64,000 bases of DNA, taken from contig CM060732.1 in the NCBI GenBank assembly GCA_030704615.1, positions 79,068,171 through 79,132,170 of the forward strand. Reading direction: 5' to 3'. This stretch comes from Takakia lepidozioides (lineage: Eukaryota; Streptophyta; Takakiopsida; Takakiales; Takakiaceae). Below the pieces are notes generated by a model. It had not been told where the DNA came from. It saw only the letters and a list, made by a program, of their open reading frames with translations, and did not search any database. Below, in pieces: positions 32,630 through 44,549 of the stretch. The number at the start of each line of letters is the position of its first letter. The first letter of the stretch is position 1. The position numbers and the translations under genes were made by a program.

Positions 32630-33080
32630 AAAAATAAAATCGGGCCTTGACATGAGAGACATAATTGGATACATAGGAGATTGCACTTGGGCTTAGTTGA
32701 CACTGGACACCTGGGCTTCTACATGGGAGATGCACTTGGATACATGAATAGAAGATTGCACTTGGGCTTAGAAGGGCCTCAACATATGATACACACATGG
32801 GAGACGCCCTTGGATACATATGAGATTGCACTTGGGCTTAGATGACACTGAGCACTTGGGCCTCTACATGGGAGATGCACTTGGAACATATAAGATTGCA
32901 CGCTTAGATGGGTCTCAACATAGAAGACGCACTTGAATACGTAGGAATTTGCACTTGATCTTAGATTTCAATTCTTCACAAATGGGCCAATGGCACAGGC
33001 TACCCTAGAGGTCGCACTTGGGCCTCCACATATGAGACGTACTAAGATACATAAGGGCTTAAATGACACTGGACCATGGG
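32630..33080. repeat. Degenerate minisatellite
   Basis: Irregular repetition of TACATGGGAGATGCACTTGG, AGATTGCACTTGGGCTTAG and GACACTGGACACTTGGGCCT, with spacing of roughly 60 to 130 bases. Related single units occur near 33783-33860 and 35637-35690, so the family is local. Confidence 0.7.
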
Positions 33081-33866
33081 GGGTCACTATATGTATTTTT
33101 TATATCACGTATGTACAAAGGTATATTTATACTAGGCTATATATTTAAAATTTTGCATTTTTATTCCATCCTATCTTTAGGTAGTATTGGAAAACCCTTT
33201 GTTTTCTAACACCCTATTTTTTATAATTTTCTTTTGCAACAATTAATTAGACCTTATTTTAAATTATTATTTTAAATAATTGCAAAATTTCAAAGCATGT
33301 ACATAAACAAGTACATTCCATATAACATAAGTTAAATGCCAGACCCAAGAAAACTTTTAATTTTCATTAGCCATGAAAGCCGCAACATCACTTGGATATA
33401 AAGAGTACAAGTTTTGAGATGTTTCAAATGCCATAGTCACTGTTGAGATTATAGTATCAACATCAATCCGTGTATCACTGGAATCATATTTGAACTTTAG
33501 GTGACCCCTACCTGATTTCATCCTGATGGATTAGAGGTGGATGAAATATGAGAAACTTCACAAGGATGGATACATTATATTGTAGATAAAACCCTTTATT
33601 ACATTAACTTTTTAAGTAAAACTCTGGATTTTTTGTGACATTTAAAAAAAAAACTTGGGTGAAAGGATATTGCCTTACCATATTTTCTAAGTAATTTAAA
33701 AAATATATATCTCAAAAAAAAATTGCACCATATATTTGTTCTCACGTGGTTTTGAAAATACGGGGGCTGACCCTCCCAAACACTGGACACTTAGATCAAC
33801 GACACAACTATCATAGAGGTCGCATTTGGCCGGCCTCGACATACCTAGGTGGCGCACTTGGACTTA

Positions 33867-34279
33867 GGGCTGTATCACACTAGCGGCAAGAGGGGCAGCG
33901 GCACTCAATTTCGGACCCTCCTATTGGTTTAAGGGAGGGCAGTGTGCCGCTCACTAGCGGCTGCTGCAGGCGGAGAGGCGTTACATGTCACATTACCGTG
34001 AAATACGGATTTCCAGGTAGTGTCCCTTGGAAATCCACAATTTTAGGAAGACATTTTGTCGTGAAGCGATTCTCCCGCTATCGCAAAGATGGTCTCTCCA
34101 ACCTTATCGTGCGATGGTCTCTCCTACTTCTCCTACCGATTTTTTTGTCGTTGGGCTTTTGTTATAGTGTGGTAGCCGATTCATTGCCACTTGGTGGCAT
34201 GGACCTACGTCATCCAACAATCCCTAGCCTGCAACGTCCACATCAGTGCCGTTGGTGTACCGCTAGTGTTGTACAGCCC
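33867..34279. mobile_element. MITE copy 2, PIF/Harbinger-like, with TTA target duplication
   Basis: Begins GGGCTGTATCACACTAGCGG and ends CCGCTAGTGTTGTACAGCCC, near-perfect inverted termini. TTA lies immediately before and after, the 3-bp target duplication of the PIF/Harbinger superfamily. 413 bases, no transposase. Same orientation as copy 1. Confidence 0.78.
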
Positions 34280-34859
34280 TTAAGGTAGATGACCCAATTC
34301 AGACCACATTGTAAAATGAACCTCTATAAATGTGCATGAAACAAATAGTCGCAAGACCTAGAACGGTCCATCCAGAGGAGATCACCCGTTTTAGGTGCAA
34401 AGATGGAACTTTTATTAACAAGTAGTGGCCAAAAAGTACATAGTGAGGAAGCACCTGGTCCCACGAGTACAGTCCATTCCTGATATAGCAATGAGCCAAA
34501 TCTATTCTACGCATTAAAACACATTTGCATACTTAAACTGTTACAATAAGAAAATAATTGGTTCAATTTCATAGCAGAATTATTAATTATCGCATGGGAG
34601 TGGGCAGTTATCCAATTAATTGCGATCCAAATTCAAAGCTCACCTACACCATTTCAAAAACACCAAGTGAGATAATATGATAGAAAGGCGGGCCATTTGT
34701 CTGCAAGTGTTTAAAAACAAGAGTCAAGCATGCGTTGAACGTAGGACATGGCAGGGGAGGGGTTGAGGATGATAAGATTATATAGGCTAGTTGGACAGTC
34801 ACGGATGATGGCGATCTGACATGGGGAGGAGGAGTTACATATTTGAGAGGCACTCAATG

Positions 34860-34922
34860 ATAACGAAATGTCTCCTGGCAAGGCCTGCTGATATCCACGA
34901 ACTGCAGACACCGACAACAACT
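34860..34922 (-). mobile_element. 63-bp shard of the retroelement methyltransferase
   Basis: The minus strand reads LLSVSAVRGYQQALPGDISL. It is about 93 percent identical in DNA to 27250-27312 and has a sense CAG codon where that copy has the TAG stop at 27281. Flanking sequence does not match. Confidence 0.8.
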
Positions 34923-36650
34923 GCATGGTGGTTTGAAAGGGGAGGGCTGTATCCGCCTCAGCTCCACCCCCCCTCAGTTTTTGAAAGGCCGATGGGCTGA
35001 ATTCGTGCAGTAGAAAGTGCATTTGATGACGCTTACTGATTTTCTTACTAGAGTGGCTCAGTCACTTTTGCCAGCTTTACCAAACTGTTCATATGATGTC
35101 GCTGATCCGGATTACCATAATCATGAGGTCGTTTTAGCATGCATTCTGTTCACACTTGGTTGGGGCTATTGGTCATAAGTGGGTATTTTTGCATTTTCTA
35201 CTTTACAAATTCACCCAAAAACAAATCACAGAAATTATACACCAAGTCAAAAAATCCTGAAACTTTGGCAATGCCAGTAGTTTTCATTTGTTAATCGAAA
35301 TGCAAAAAAATGAACAAGAGAACCTCTAGAAAGGGCAAATCTAAAGCCCACCTCTCAATCCTCTAGACGCAGAATCAAGGACCCTTTGTAGTCTCCCCTC
35401 GCTGCTATGGAACCTACTGATCTTAGCTTCCTGCAGCCTCTCACAGTTCTGGTTAGGGGGCAGTGACTCCTTTTTCATCCTTATAGTTGTTTCCTGAGGT
35501 TATTTTTTCCTCAGTTTTTATTAATAAAATTCTCCAGGGCCACAGCCCTGTTCACAAACAAAACAAAAAAATCGAAATCTGCCACTATGAGCACCCTGAA
35601 CTTACTGCTTAAAGGGTCCATAATGGGTCATCTACCTTGGATGACACTGGACACTTGGGCCCACGTCACAGGCCCACGTCACAGGCTACCCTAGTATTGT
35701 CTATTCTAGAAAATATTCCTACACCTGTGCCTTTGTCCGCACGGCTGGCAGGAATTCCAGACAGACAGAGTGCAGATTGCATCAGCTGGACAAACGACAC
35801 GATCATCCAAACCCTGCTGTCGATGAAAGCATGCTGTGAATGCATCGATGAAAGCATGCTGTCGATGAAACCGTGCCGTGTTGTCATCCATGAAAGCCAT
35901 TTTCTCATCCTCCTGGGCATGGTTCATCAAGTCTTCGCGCGAAGGGGGCTCACTGGTGGTGCAGAGCAGGATCCGGTTGCAGAGGGGCGTGAAGGAGGGG
36001 TGGAGCCGGTTAGGATGGCAAACGCTGGACGCTGCAAGTAGTTAGCCATGGCGGCTGTCCACTGCAATCACGCGGGCCCAGACTTCTTGTGGAACTACCG
36101 CTGCACACCTGTGAACTCTTCACTTGTCCATTACTGAGGAGCAAGCTAGCATCGGCTGTGAACTCTCGACTCAGTTGCGGGCTGCCAAGCCATTGAAGGC
36201 GAACAAAAAAAAGACATTGCTGGTGGGTCTCACAGAAGCTGATCGACGAACCCCGCGTCGTTAGAGGAGGAAGATGGTTCTCTGGCTGTCTTAGGTGAGG
36301 GATACTCTTGAATCGTGTTGAGGTGGTGGCCTGAACTGAGGGAGTTTGAAATTTGTGAGAAAGAGATTTGGGTTTTAATTCTAATTGCAAAGATCTAGGG
36401 AGTTTCCATGGGAGGGTTCTAGTTTGTTTAGAAATTTTGATATGCCGGCACAACCTAGAGTCTTTCAGCAGGAAGGACCAGTAATCTAGTAGAATTTTGG
36501 TAGGGCTCTCACAAAGTTACTGAGTTCAAATGAACGAGTGGCACGCACAGAAACTCGGGATACATCGCCGAATAAAAAATAATGGTTGTGGAGTCCTGTG
36601 TAAGGATTGGTTGGCAGAGTGCTTTACCTCGCAGTGAAAGACTGTGTGAG
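34923..36650. other. Intergenic, no gene recognised
   Basis: A short imperfect tandem repeat of TCGATGAAAGCATGCTG lies at 35816-35895, producing an open frame at 35637-36041 with no recognisable similarity. Nothing else supported. Confidence 0.4.
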
Positions 36651-36654
36651 AGAA

Positions 36655-37290
36655 TGTTCTCATAAGTCGTTGTTTGCCGTAGCTTGCCCCGCGTCCAGTT
36701 TGGGCCGGACAAAAAGGAACAGACACTACCATTGTGAGGGGCTCATCCCGGTAGTGGTACTTACCTTGGTATAAACAATTAGTTCGGGCTTTCCAGATAA
36801 GCCCTTCACACAAGCATCAATCTCCTGGGTGTGAGCTGCCCAGCAACTAGACCCCAACAGAGTCAGGGCTTTAGGCTCAGGGTCGAGATTTTCAAAGTTG
36901 GTGAACAGAGGTGCAGGAACAATGTTCTTGATGTTCCTGAAGAGGGTCACTTTCTGGTGAGAATACCCCAGACAATGTATCAGAAAATGGATGTTATCTT
37001 CAGGATGCCCAGCAATCTCCTTTCCTCTCTGCATCTGTTTATTCTTCAAAGGTAGGCTCCCTGCACTGAGTTTACGTTTCTGTCTAGTGCTGAGGGTAGG
37101 TAGGCCCTTCAGATCATCTTTAATGTCCTCACCCATGTTACAGATTGGAAACAAGTTCAGGAAAGTCTTATGCCTAACTTCATTTTCATAGGACAGTATT
37201 CGGGCATCCCATGGCTTTAGACACTACAACCTACAGGTCAGCTTCATCTAGCAGGGTCAATTCATCTGGGCTAATTTTCAGATACTTGAA
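36655..37290 (-). mobile_element. LINE 3'-end fragment
   Basis: The minus-strand frame (36726-37154) reads MGEDIKDDLKGLPTLSTRQK, then EDNIHFLIHCLGYSHQKVTL and NIKNIVPAPLFTNFENL, co-linear with the copy at 17596. The tail TTTGCCGTAGC is at 36670. It lies upstream of the CCCH gene. The first CxxC pair is lost. Confidence 0.7.
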
Positions 37291-37705
37291 AATTAGAGAA
37301 AGAGAGGAAAGCACACCTTGAGCTTCTGAGATTGAGTATGTCACATGTAATATCTTGCAAGTTAAACCCAATCGGGTGACAAGCTGCTTTAATTCTTCTG
37401 AGTAAATAATATTGTACGTAGCAGGTCAGGTCCTACAAGACATCACCACACATTCGCAGCAATGATACCCACAGAGGACTTATGGCCGTTGGGAATCTTA
37501 TACATACCGTACTCTGGCTCTTCTTTTCCCACTTGAATGAGAAGGAGGTGCTGATGCATGATCGTCGAAGGCTAGGAGTGGAGCATTGCTGGCCACAGCA
37601 GGGTCCTTAAAACAACAATTCGTGTATCTCAACGATTGTGCATACCTTCTGGACGAAAATTGCAAGGCAGAGTCAGGAGACTTAGGGAAGACAAAGTCTG
37701 AAGGG

Positions 37706-40700
37706 ATGTCGCTGGCACGTGATCTATACAAGACAAAGCTGTGCACGCTGTTTCTGCAACGAGGACATTGTCCACGTCAGAGCTGCTCATTTGCACATGG
37801 AGAAGCAGAGCTCCGCAAGTTTCCTGGTGAGCCAATTTTTTCAGATATATTTTTACTTTCTATGGTTTTGGCGTCATGGATACTGAGATCATCATTGAGG
37901 TTTAAGGTTGGTATTCTTCTTCCGTTGTGGTGCAAGGTGACTCTGGTTCATGTCCTTGTGCAATTTACAGATCATCCGAACTTTGTGTTACCAAAAATCA
38001 CATCAGTGGAGGCAGGCATCTTGTCCCATCATCCTGCTGCTCCGCTTTAAACCTGGATCTAATACAACACGTTTCGAGCAACATGGCACTCCATCTAATG
38101 TGTTGAACTTGGTGTTTTAACGATATTTGGCAAGGAATCAGCCCATGGAAAATGGTCCATGTGTAACTGTCCATTCTCCCATTCTTTTTGTGTGGAGATA
38201 CAGGGTGGCCTGAAGGTCATTAATAGAGATTGCCGGGATGGTTGCGGCACATCTTGGTTGGAAGTGACTTGCAGTGTTGGCGAATTTCATCACATCCTAC
38301 ATCTCGGAACCTAGCACGTTGATCTGTAAAGGTTACATCCACAGTACTTTCTCAATATGATCTTTGCAGCCATTGCAGCTTGGTGGTGAAAGTGGCTACC
38401 ACCTGTGGGCCATCTTACAACTATTTGTTGAAGAGAATATGGTAGGTGTAGACGTGATCAGGAAGCTCATTTGCTGGAGGAATGCTTTGCAGATTATGCT
38501 TGCCGATATGGTGCTGGATAGAACCCCCTGTCTGGGGATGGAAGCTTGCGCTCTGGTTATTTATTCTTACATGGAGGCACATTCTTTTCTCAAGTATTGC
38601 TTTATTTTCAGTTGTAATTGCCAGGCACACACAATCCATCGAAGGTCTTGTGAATGGTGTCTGGGTTTTAAGGGAGTCATAAATCTCGTGGTAACATCCA
38701 TGGTAACGCCTTCCACAGATGGTTTATGACCATATTCCCTATGAGAATAAGGAGCTATATTAGCCCATGGACATGGGCTTTTTAAAAGCAAGAAGAGGCA
38801 TTCTTGTGCACAGTCCATTAATTCGCTCCTGTGCTCCGATTAATTAACGGTAAGCTTATGAGTCTCCATCCACCTCTCAGCAGTAGGTCTTACTCTCATC
38901 TGCTTGGTTCGAACTTTCTGGGGGGACCCTGAAGTGTCTGGTGCGGTGTCTCATGTTGGTGTTTGCACCTTTCCACTTGCAGATACCCGTGGTGGTGGCG
39001 ATTTGAGGGACAGGTTAGATCGCAGACACTCCCCACCAGTTTATCGACGCCGATCTCCATACAAAGGTGATAAAGGGCGTGATTCGTACGGCGACCATAG
39101 ATCACCATTGCGTGCCAAAGGTACACACGATTTCAAGTAGGAGCTTCTTAGAATATTACCAAATGTGATATCATCAACGTATCTCAATTTTTGTGTGTTG
39201 CAGAAAGTGGTTTCGCATCTTTATGCCGTGTTCGACGTCCTTGAAAGGACATCGGTGTATCGTAGATCTCGGGCTGCTACCTTATGCTCATCCATACTTG
39301 GATATGCTGTTATTTATTTAGAATCTAGAAGAGCTCAGCATGTTCAGGTGGTCATACCATGTTCATGTCTATGACCATGGGGGCAGGTCATAGTCATTCA
39401 AGATCACCAGCAAGGCGCAGGCGAACACGATCTCTTTCAGCACCAAGGTCACCGGCATATAAAAGGTAGGTTATTATCAGCAGTTGAAATTTTCCTTGTC
39501 CTCAGCGCCATAATTTTTATGTATGCATTTCCATAGGTTTAAACAGACGCTTGTTGTCTTACCGGGTACAGCATGGCCCTTTGAGAGTATTCTCAGAAGC
39601 AAACCTGCATCATGACCTTAAACTAACAGGAGGGAGAGGAAGAGGTTGCGCTCAGATGCAACAGATGCACACCTCAGTGATGTCTCGGGGGAAGACCATG
39701 GGGTTGACAATGCTGGTGCTGGTAACGGTAGGAGTCCATCTCCGAGTGTCCGAGAGGCACTTGAGGAGCAGGTCCGTAGGCTCATCCCCATCCTTCCCTC
39801 TTAAGCTATACAGTTTGGTGCCTTGCATGCTATCACATACAGCAAGTAGCTAGATGCTGAGTCTGTAGTTGTTAGTTTTGCAATTTGACCTATGCTTTGG
39901 TTGCTCTAAGTCGATCTGTGTGTGGGTTTGGTGCTTTGCTCAGGTGCGGGAGGTTCATGCTGAAAAGAAGGCACTGCAAGTTCAGAAAGTAAAACTTGAG
40001 GTAACCCTTTATGATACTCTTGTATCTGCTACATAAGAGCTGTATCATGCAAGCAGTTTTGGGTCAACGACCCATGACTATTAACTACAGTTAGCATGGG
40101 CAAAAGGCAACTGTAGTAATGGGTATGGTAGATTTACATCTCAGACAACACATGCATGCCTACTCATTAATCAAGGTCGATACTTACTAGATGGACACAT
40201 CTTTAAAAAGCCCTGAACAGTTGTGATTACACTTTTGTCTGTCGAGAGTATCAAAAAGGAAAATGCAGATTTTGTTTTTGCTATTTGAGTCATGGCTGCC
40301 CGCGAGTACCATGACCATCAGAAAATTGAATGACAGCTTTCTCTTCTTGGAATTGTGTACCTGCAGATGTCATTGCAGAAGAAGGTACAGGAGACCACGG
40401 AGTTGTCAGAAAAGATTGCCTTACTTGAATCTCGGTTAGCTGGGGTTCAGGAGGACTGCAGTGGGTACGTTCTATCCCTGCCCACAACTTTGTAGTGGCT
40501 CACAAAGCATGGGGCTTATGAGATGTTCGATGGGTGCAGGGCTAGCTACGGGAGCTGAAGGTTCAGGCTGTTATCAATCTGTTGCTCATTAGAAGGCAAT
40601 GCACATTCAGTTGCTATGCAGATTTTCGTTAGATCTGAACGAGTCTAGAGGTGACAGAACAATTGTAGTCATTGTATGCTGTCGCACATGCAGGCAACAA

Positions 40701-43092
40701 GGCAATATCAGAATGCTGAACTGACAGTGTGCTTGATCCCTAGTCGTGATTAAGTCAATCCCCTTTCCCTGTCCCAGGGACACCTTTGGCCTTTTATCCT
40801 GCTAAGCTGAAACAATGTTGTCCTTGCTTGCTCACTTGGTTCTGCCATCTCAGAGGCATGACTGATGAAAGTCATGTCAAGGACCAGGTCAACCTCCAAT
40901 CTATGCTTTAATGTATGTACACTGAGCTAGTTAAGGGATTTACTGGTGAACGATGCAGGTTGGCATTGAAGACGAGGAAGTTCGTGAAAGCCTCCGCACG
41001 TTTTTTCCATGCTCAAGAGGACTTGAAAAAGTACAATTTAAACTTCACCTTCCTAGTCAATTTTTATCGTGTGGAAATATTGTGTGTGTGGCTGTGAGCT
41101 TTTAGATATCAGCAGGTTGTTGGACGTTCATTTTTTAAATGATGTGTTTGTCTCTTTCCTATGAATTCCCTTGAAAGTAAATGTGCGGTCTCAACATCTC
41201 TTTAGGCTTCAGTTGTGAGAGCCTGTTCTACATCTCAGCAGCACAATTTGTCGGAGATGCAGTGGTTGAATGATGCAATGCATGAATTCAAAACTTGATG
41301 TACAGGGCACAGGCAAAAATGGTGAAGCTGGTGGAGGAGTTGGGGGGAAATGGCGCGGGTAGGGTGGACCTTGATACGGAGGACTTGGAGATCACTATCA
41401 TGAGTGATATGGATGGGAAGTGGAGGACTAGTACTAGCAACCTGGCAAACCATGCACCTGCCATGGAAGGTAGCCATTGTTTAATTTTCAGAGGCTGATA
41501 CTGTGTATCTCTTTATAGACTGCTCTTCTGGTGAAACAGAATATGATGTCTTTTTGGTATGTTCATAAGCAGTCACATCATAGGGTGAAGTGCGATTAGA
41601 AATAGATGTTTGTTTCTACTAGTAGTTCGTGAAGGAAGACCCTGATTATTATTTGTGCTTCCTCAATGCAACTTTTGATTTGCCCAAATCATCTGAGAGT
41701 AGTGTATGTGCTTGAAAATGTTGTCATCATGCTTGCAATGTCTGAGTCAATGGTTGCAATGTGCTCATTGCAGCTACCGACAACCACCTCTCCTCAAAGA
41801 ATGATGACACAGCATCTGGTGAAACACAACAGCAGAAGTCTACAACTGCATTGCAAGAGAAGCGAAGGGCATCAATTCAGAAAGCTTTGCAAGAGAGTGG
41901 CTTCAATGTGACAAGTAGGTATGGAGAGGGTGGCAATCTAACCAATCGTAAATTGCCAAGTCTAGCCGGCGATAACGAGGTGATGAAAGATGCATTAAGA
42001 GACTCCGCGATCGCAACTACTGATATAAAAGTCAGATCCAGAGACACCACTCCATCTCCTGGTGCTTCCAAGGTAAATCTCTCTGGGGTCATCAAGATTG
42101 CACCCCCTTCCATAGAACTGATAACTGGTGCTTGAGCCGTTCACCCAGAGATTAGTTGTATCCAAACTCGCAAAGATGACTGGGATTTTGACCTTTCAGT
42201 TTGAGTCAATTACAGCCAAACAACTACACTGAATAGACTGGGGAATTTTTGACCCCAACAATCTGCACTTGTGTGTCAATAGCATGCACTCTAATCAAGA
42301 CTTCCATTCTTGCTATGAGCGAGGTGTTTCACTGCTGACAGTCCAGTATCCCTTTGCAAAAGGAAGAAGGGTGTTCCATTTTTTACAGTGGAGTTATGTA
42401 GATGCTGCCTCTGCCTATTGGTCCTCTCTGTCAACTTAATCTGTTGCTGGGACCTTGTGGCAAGCTATACATCCATCAGAGAATGTACTCATAAGATGTT
42501 GTTGGCCACAGATCCTGTGCCACCTTTGGGTGGAGCAAGAGGGAACAGACACTACCTTTGGAAGGCTCACTCCAGTAGTGAGATTTACCTTAGCTGTACA
42601 TCTAATAGAGAGAAAGAAAGACAGGGACAACTAGCAGGGGCTGTACTGATAAGTGAATGAATTGTACATCCCCTACGCATCTAGAAACAATTAGAGACCT
42701 TTCCCACCAAACATACATGCAAGGAAGGTGGCTATACAAGCCAGACCTGATCTTGGATGTATTGAGACCTTGAAAACGATACAATTTATACTGTTGTATG
42801 CAATTGTGCCACCACAGGTCTTGTAAGTGTTGCTGTTCTGTTTACTGTGTAATCACTTCGACCTTGATTCCCCGACTTTTTCACACACTTGGTGCGAGCA
42901 TTTTGGCGGTCTTGTAACCAGAGCTTTGACTTAACAACACTAAGTGATTTCTGGTTTGAATTATAGGGGAAGGGAGGAATGAAAGCTAATCATATTGAAG
43001 AGATGCTGAAAGCTATGGGTGATGGCACTAGCACTGATGATGCCCATGATGGAGGAGGCAGCGACACAAATGATGAGCCTATGCCTGACTAA
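37706..43092 (+). CDS. CCCH zinc-finger, RS-rich, coiled-coil protein (plant C3H13/C3H40 type)
   Basis: Ten exons joined in phase give 431 residues: 37706-37826, 38983-39120, 39387-39465, 39630-39771, 39944-40000, 40367-40464, 40959-41030, 41306-41469, 41774-42072 and 42967-43092. Exon 1 has the finger CTLFLQRGHCPRQSCSFAH (C-x8-C-x4-C-x3-H) after LYKTKL. Exon 2 reads LRDRLDRRHSPPVYRRRSPY, exon 3 the RS-like SRSPARRRRTRSLSAPRSP. Exons 4-8 form a coiled coil (VREALEEQ, LSEKIALLESRLAG, FVKASARFFHAQEDLKKA, KMVKLVEELGGN); the C-terminus is acidic (ending DEPMPD). Architecture matches plant CCCH proteins thought to bind RNA and associate with splicing; role inferred. The frame is open upstream to about 37586, so the start (ATG 37706) is tentative. 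A LINE tail lies in the last intron. Confidence 0.88.
42485..42600 (-). mobile_element. LINE 3'-tail fragment in CCCH gene intron
   Basis: Minus-strand match to the family tail: CTCATAAGATGTTGTTGGCC at the left, then GAGGGAACAGACACTACCTT and CTCACTCCAGTAGTG. Only about 115 bases remain, in the intron 42073-42966. Confidence 0.65.
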
Positions 43093-44549
43093 GATCGGGC
43101 ACCTCATTTTTCCAGCACATCAACTGATGGGTCATTCATGATTACAGATTACAAAGTTTCAACTGGTTGTGCAGTTCACGCAATATTAGGAAAGAATCTG
43201 AATCCATCTTCTAAGGGTAGCAGAGAGCTGACCTCCTTCGTGCAAGGAATGGAAGAGTTGGGATAAGAAAGGGCCCTCTTAAAAGATACAGTTTAATAAA
43301 GGCACCACTTGGTCTCGCTTAGAGAAACAGAAAAATTCTTGCAGACAAAATACTGATTAATCCTTGTAAGAGCTTTTTGGGTATTCATCCCTCCAAGATA
43401 TGCTCGTAGACTTGTCCCTTGTATGTGGATTCTTTCTTTGGTCTGAGCCACTCCCATCTCCTTGCAGTTTTGATCCACAGAGCCTTCTCTGCAGAGTTGA
43501 ACCAAGCAGTACATGTGTACTGTACTTGCATTGTTTATATGCAGCAAGATCTAGGCAAAATATTACCTGCTTACTGTGGCAGAAACAGCGTCTCGACTTT
43601 AACTACACAACTCAATGCACACTCTCTACTTAGGAGCAGAGCACAACAATCCTTCAAACGCGGCATACTCATAATCAATTCCAGATGACACATACCACCC
43701 ATCGGATAAAATATAGCACATGAAGCTGTGCCAGAGCCTCAGTGGGCATCACCTTATAGATGTGTTGCTCCAATCCACAACCAAGCCTTCTCTGTGTGGT
43801 TCCCTTGGACTACCAGAACCTCAATTTCCGTTTGCAGCAACCGGCCATCTCGAGGTCGTTTTGGACATCAGGATTTTCTCACTGTCAGATAATGCCAAGC
43901 CATGTCGCTCTCTACATACTATTCATGCCCTTTGGACAGTCAGTTTGGTGACGTGCAGAGTGCTGGATACCGTTCGTGGTTATCTTGCCCCAGCTGGCAG
44001 TATTGTTCCTCGCTGATTATCATGCAGCTTCAGGTGACTCAGGTTGTCCACCTGCTATGTATCATGTAGTGTAGTGTGTGTCCCCTGAGATATGACACTG
44101 GTTTCCTCTAGACAAGAAACAGGCAAGTCATTAGAGCAGGTAACATCCAACCATTTGACTTCGTAAGAGGGCCTATAGCTAACCTCATTCTTTCCTCATC
44201 ATCATATACACCACATCCTACATTTCAAGTGGGAGGCCGATGGAATTCTTGACGAAAGGTTCTGGAAGGGCTGCTGTGGTCTCTGGCTTCATGCCACCTT
44301 GTCTTCGCATTGAATATAGCTCCAATCCAGCCTGTTTCCTCCTGCTTTCATTTCGTCTGTCTGCATACTGAAACAAGAGCAGTAGCATGGCCTAATCAAA
44401 CCGCCTTCAATCTCGAGAGCCTTGTACCACAGACTGAAGCAGGTATCATCAACCGTAGCATGCAGTCGCAATCTATGGTGCAGCATTTCTGCACTGGAGT
44501 TAGGAGTTTGAATTGACGACAGCAGGCAAAGTGAGCTGCTGACCTGACC
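43093..44549. other. Convergent intergenic region
   Basis: 3' flanks of the CCCH gene (+) and TWINKLE (-). No homologous coding sequence or structured repeat seen. Confidence 0.5.

Noticed and set aside
35637-36041. 134-codon plus-strand frame as a gene
   Set aside because: It is generated in part by a short tandem repeat of GATGAAAGCATGCTG and matches nothing recognisable.
40854-40887. Extra CCCH-gene exon reading GMTDESHVKDQ
   Set aside because: Including it puts the next exon out of phase; skipping it joins 40464 to 40959 in phase and gives the expected coiled-coil length.
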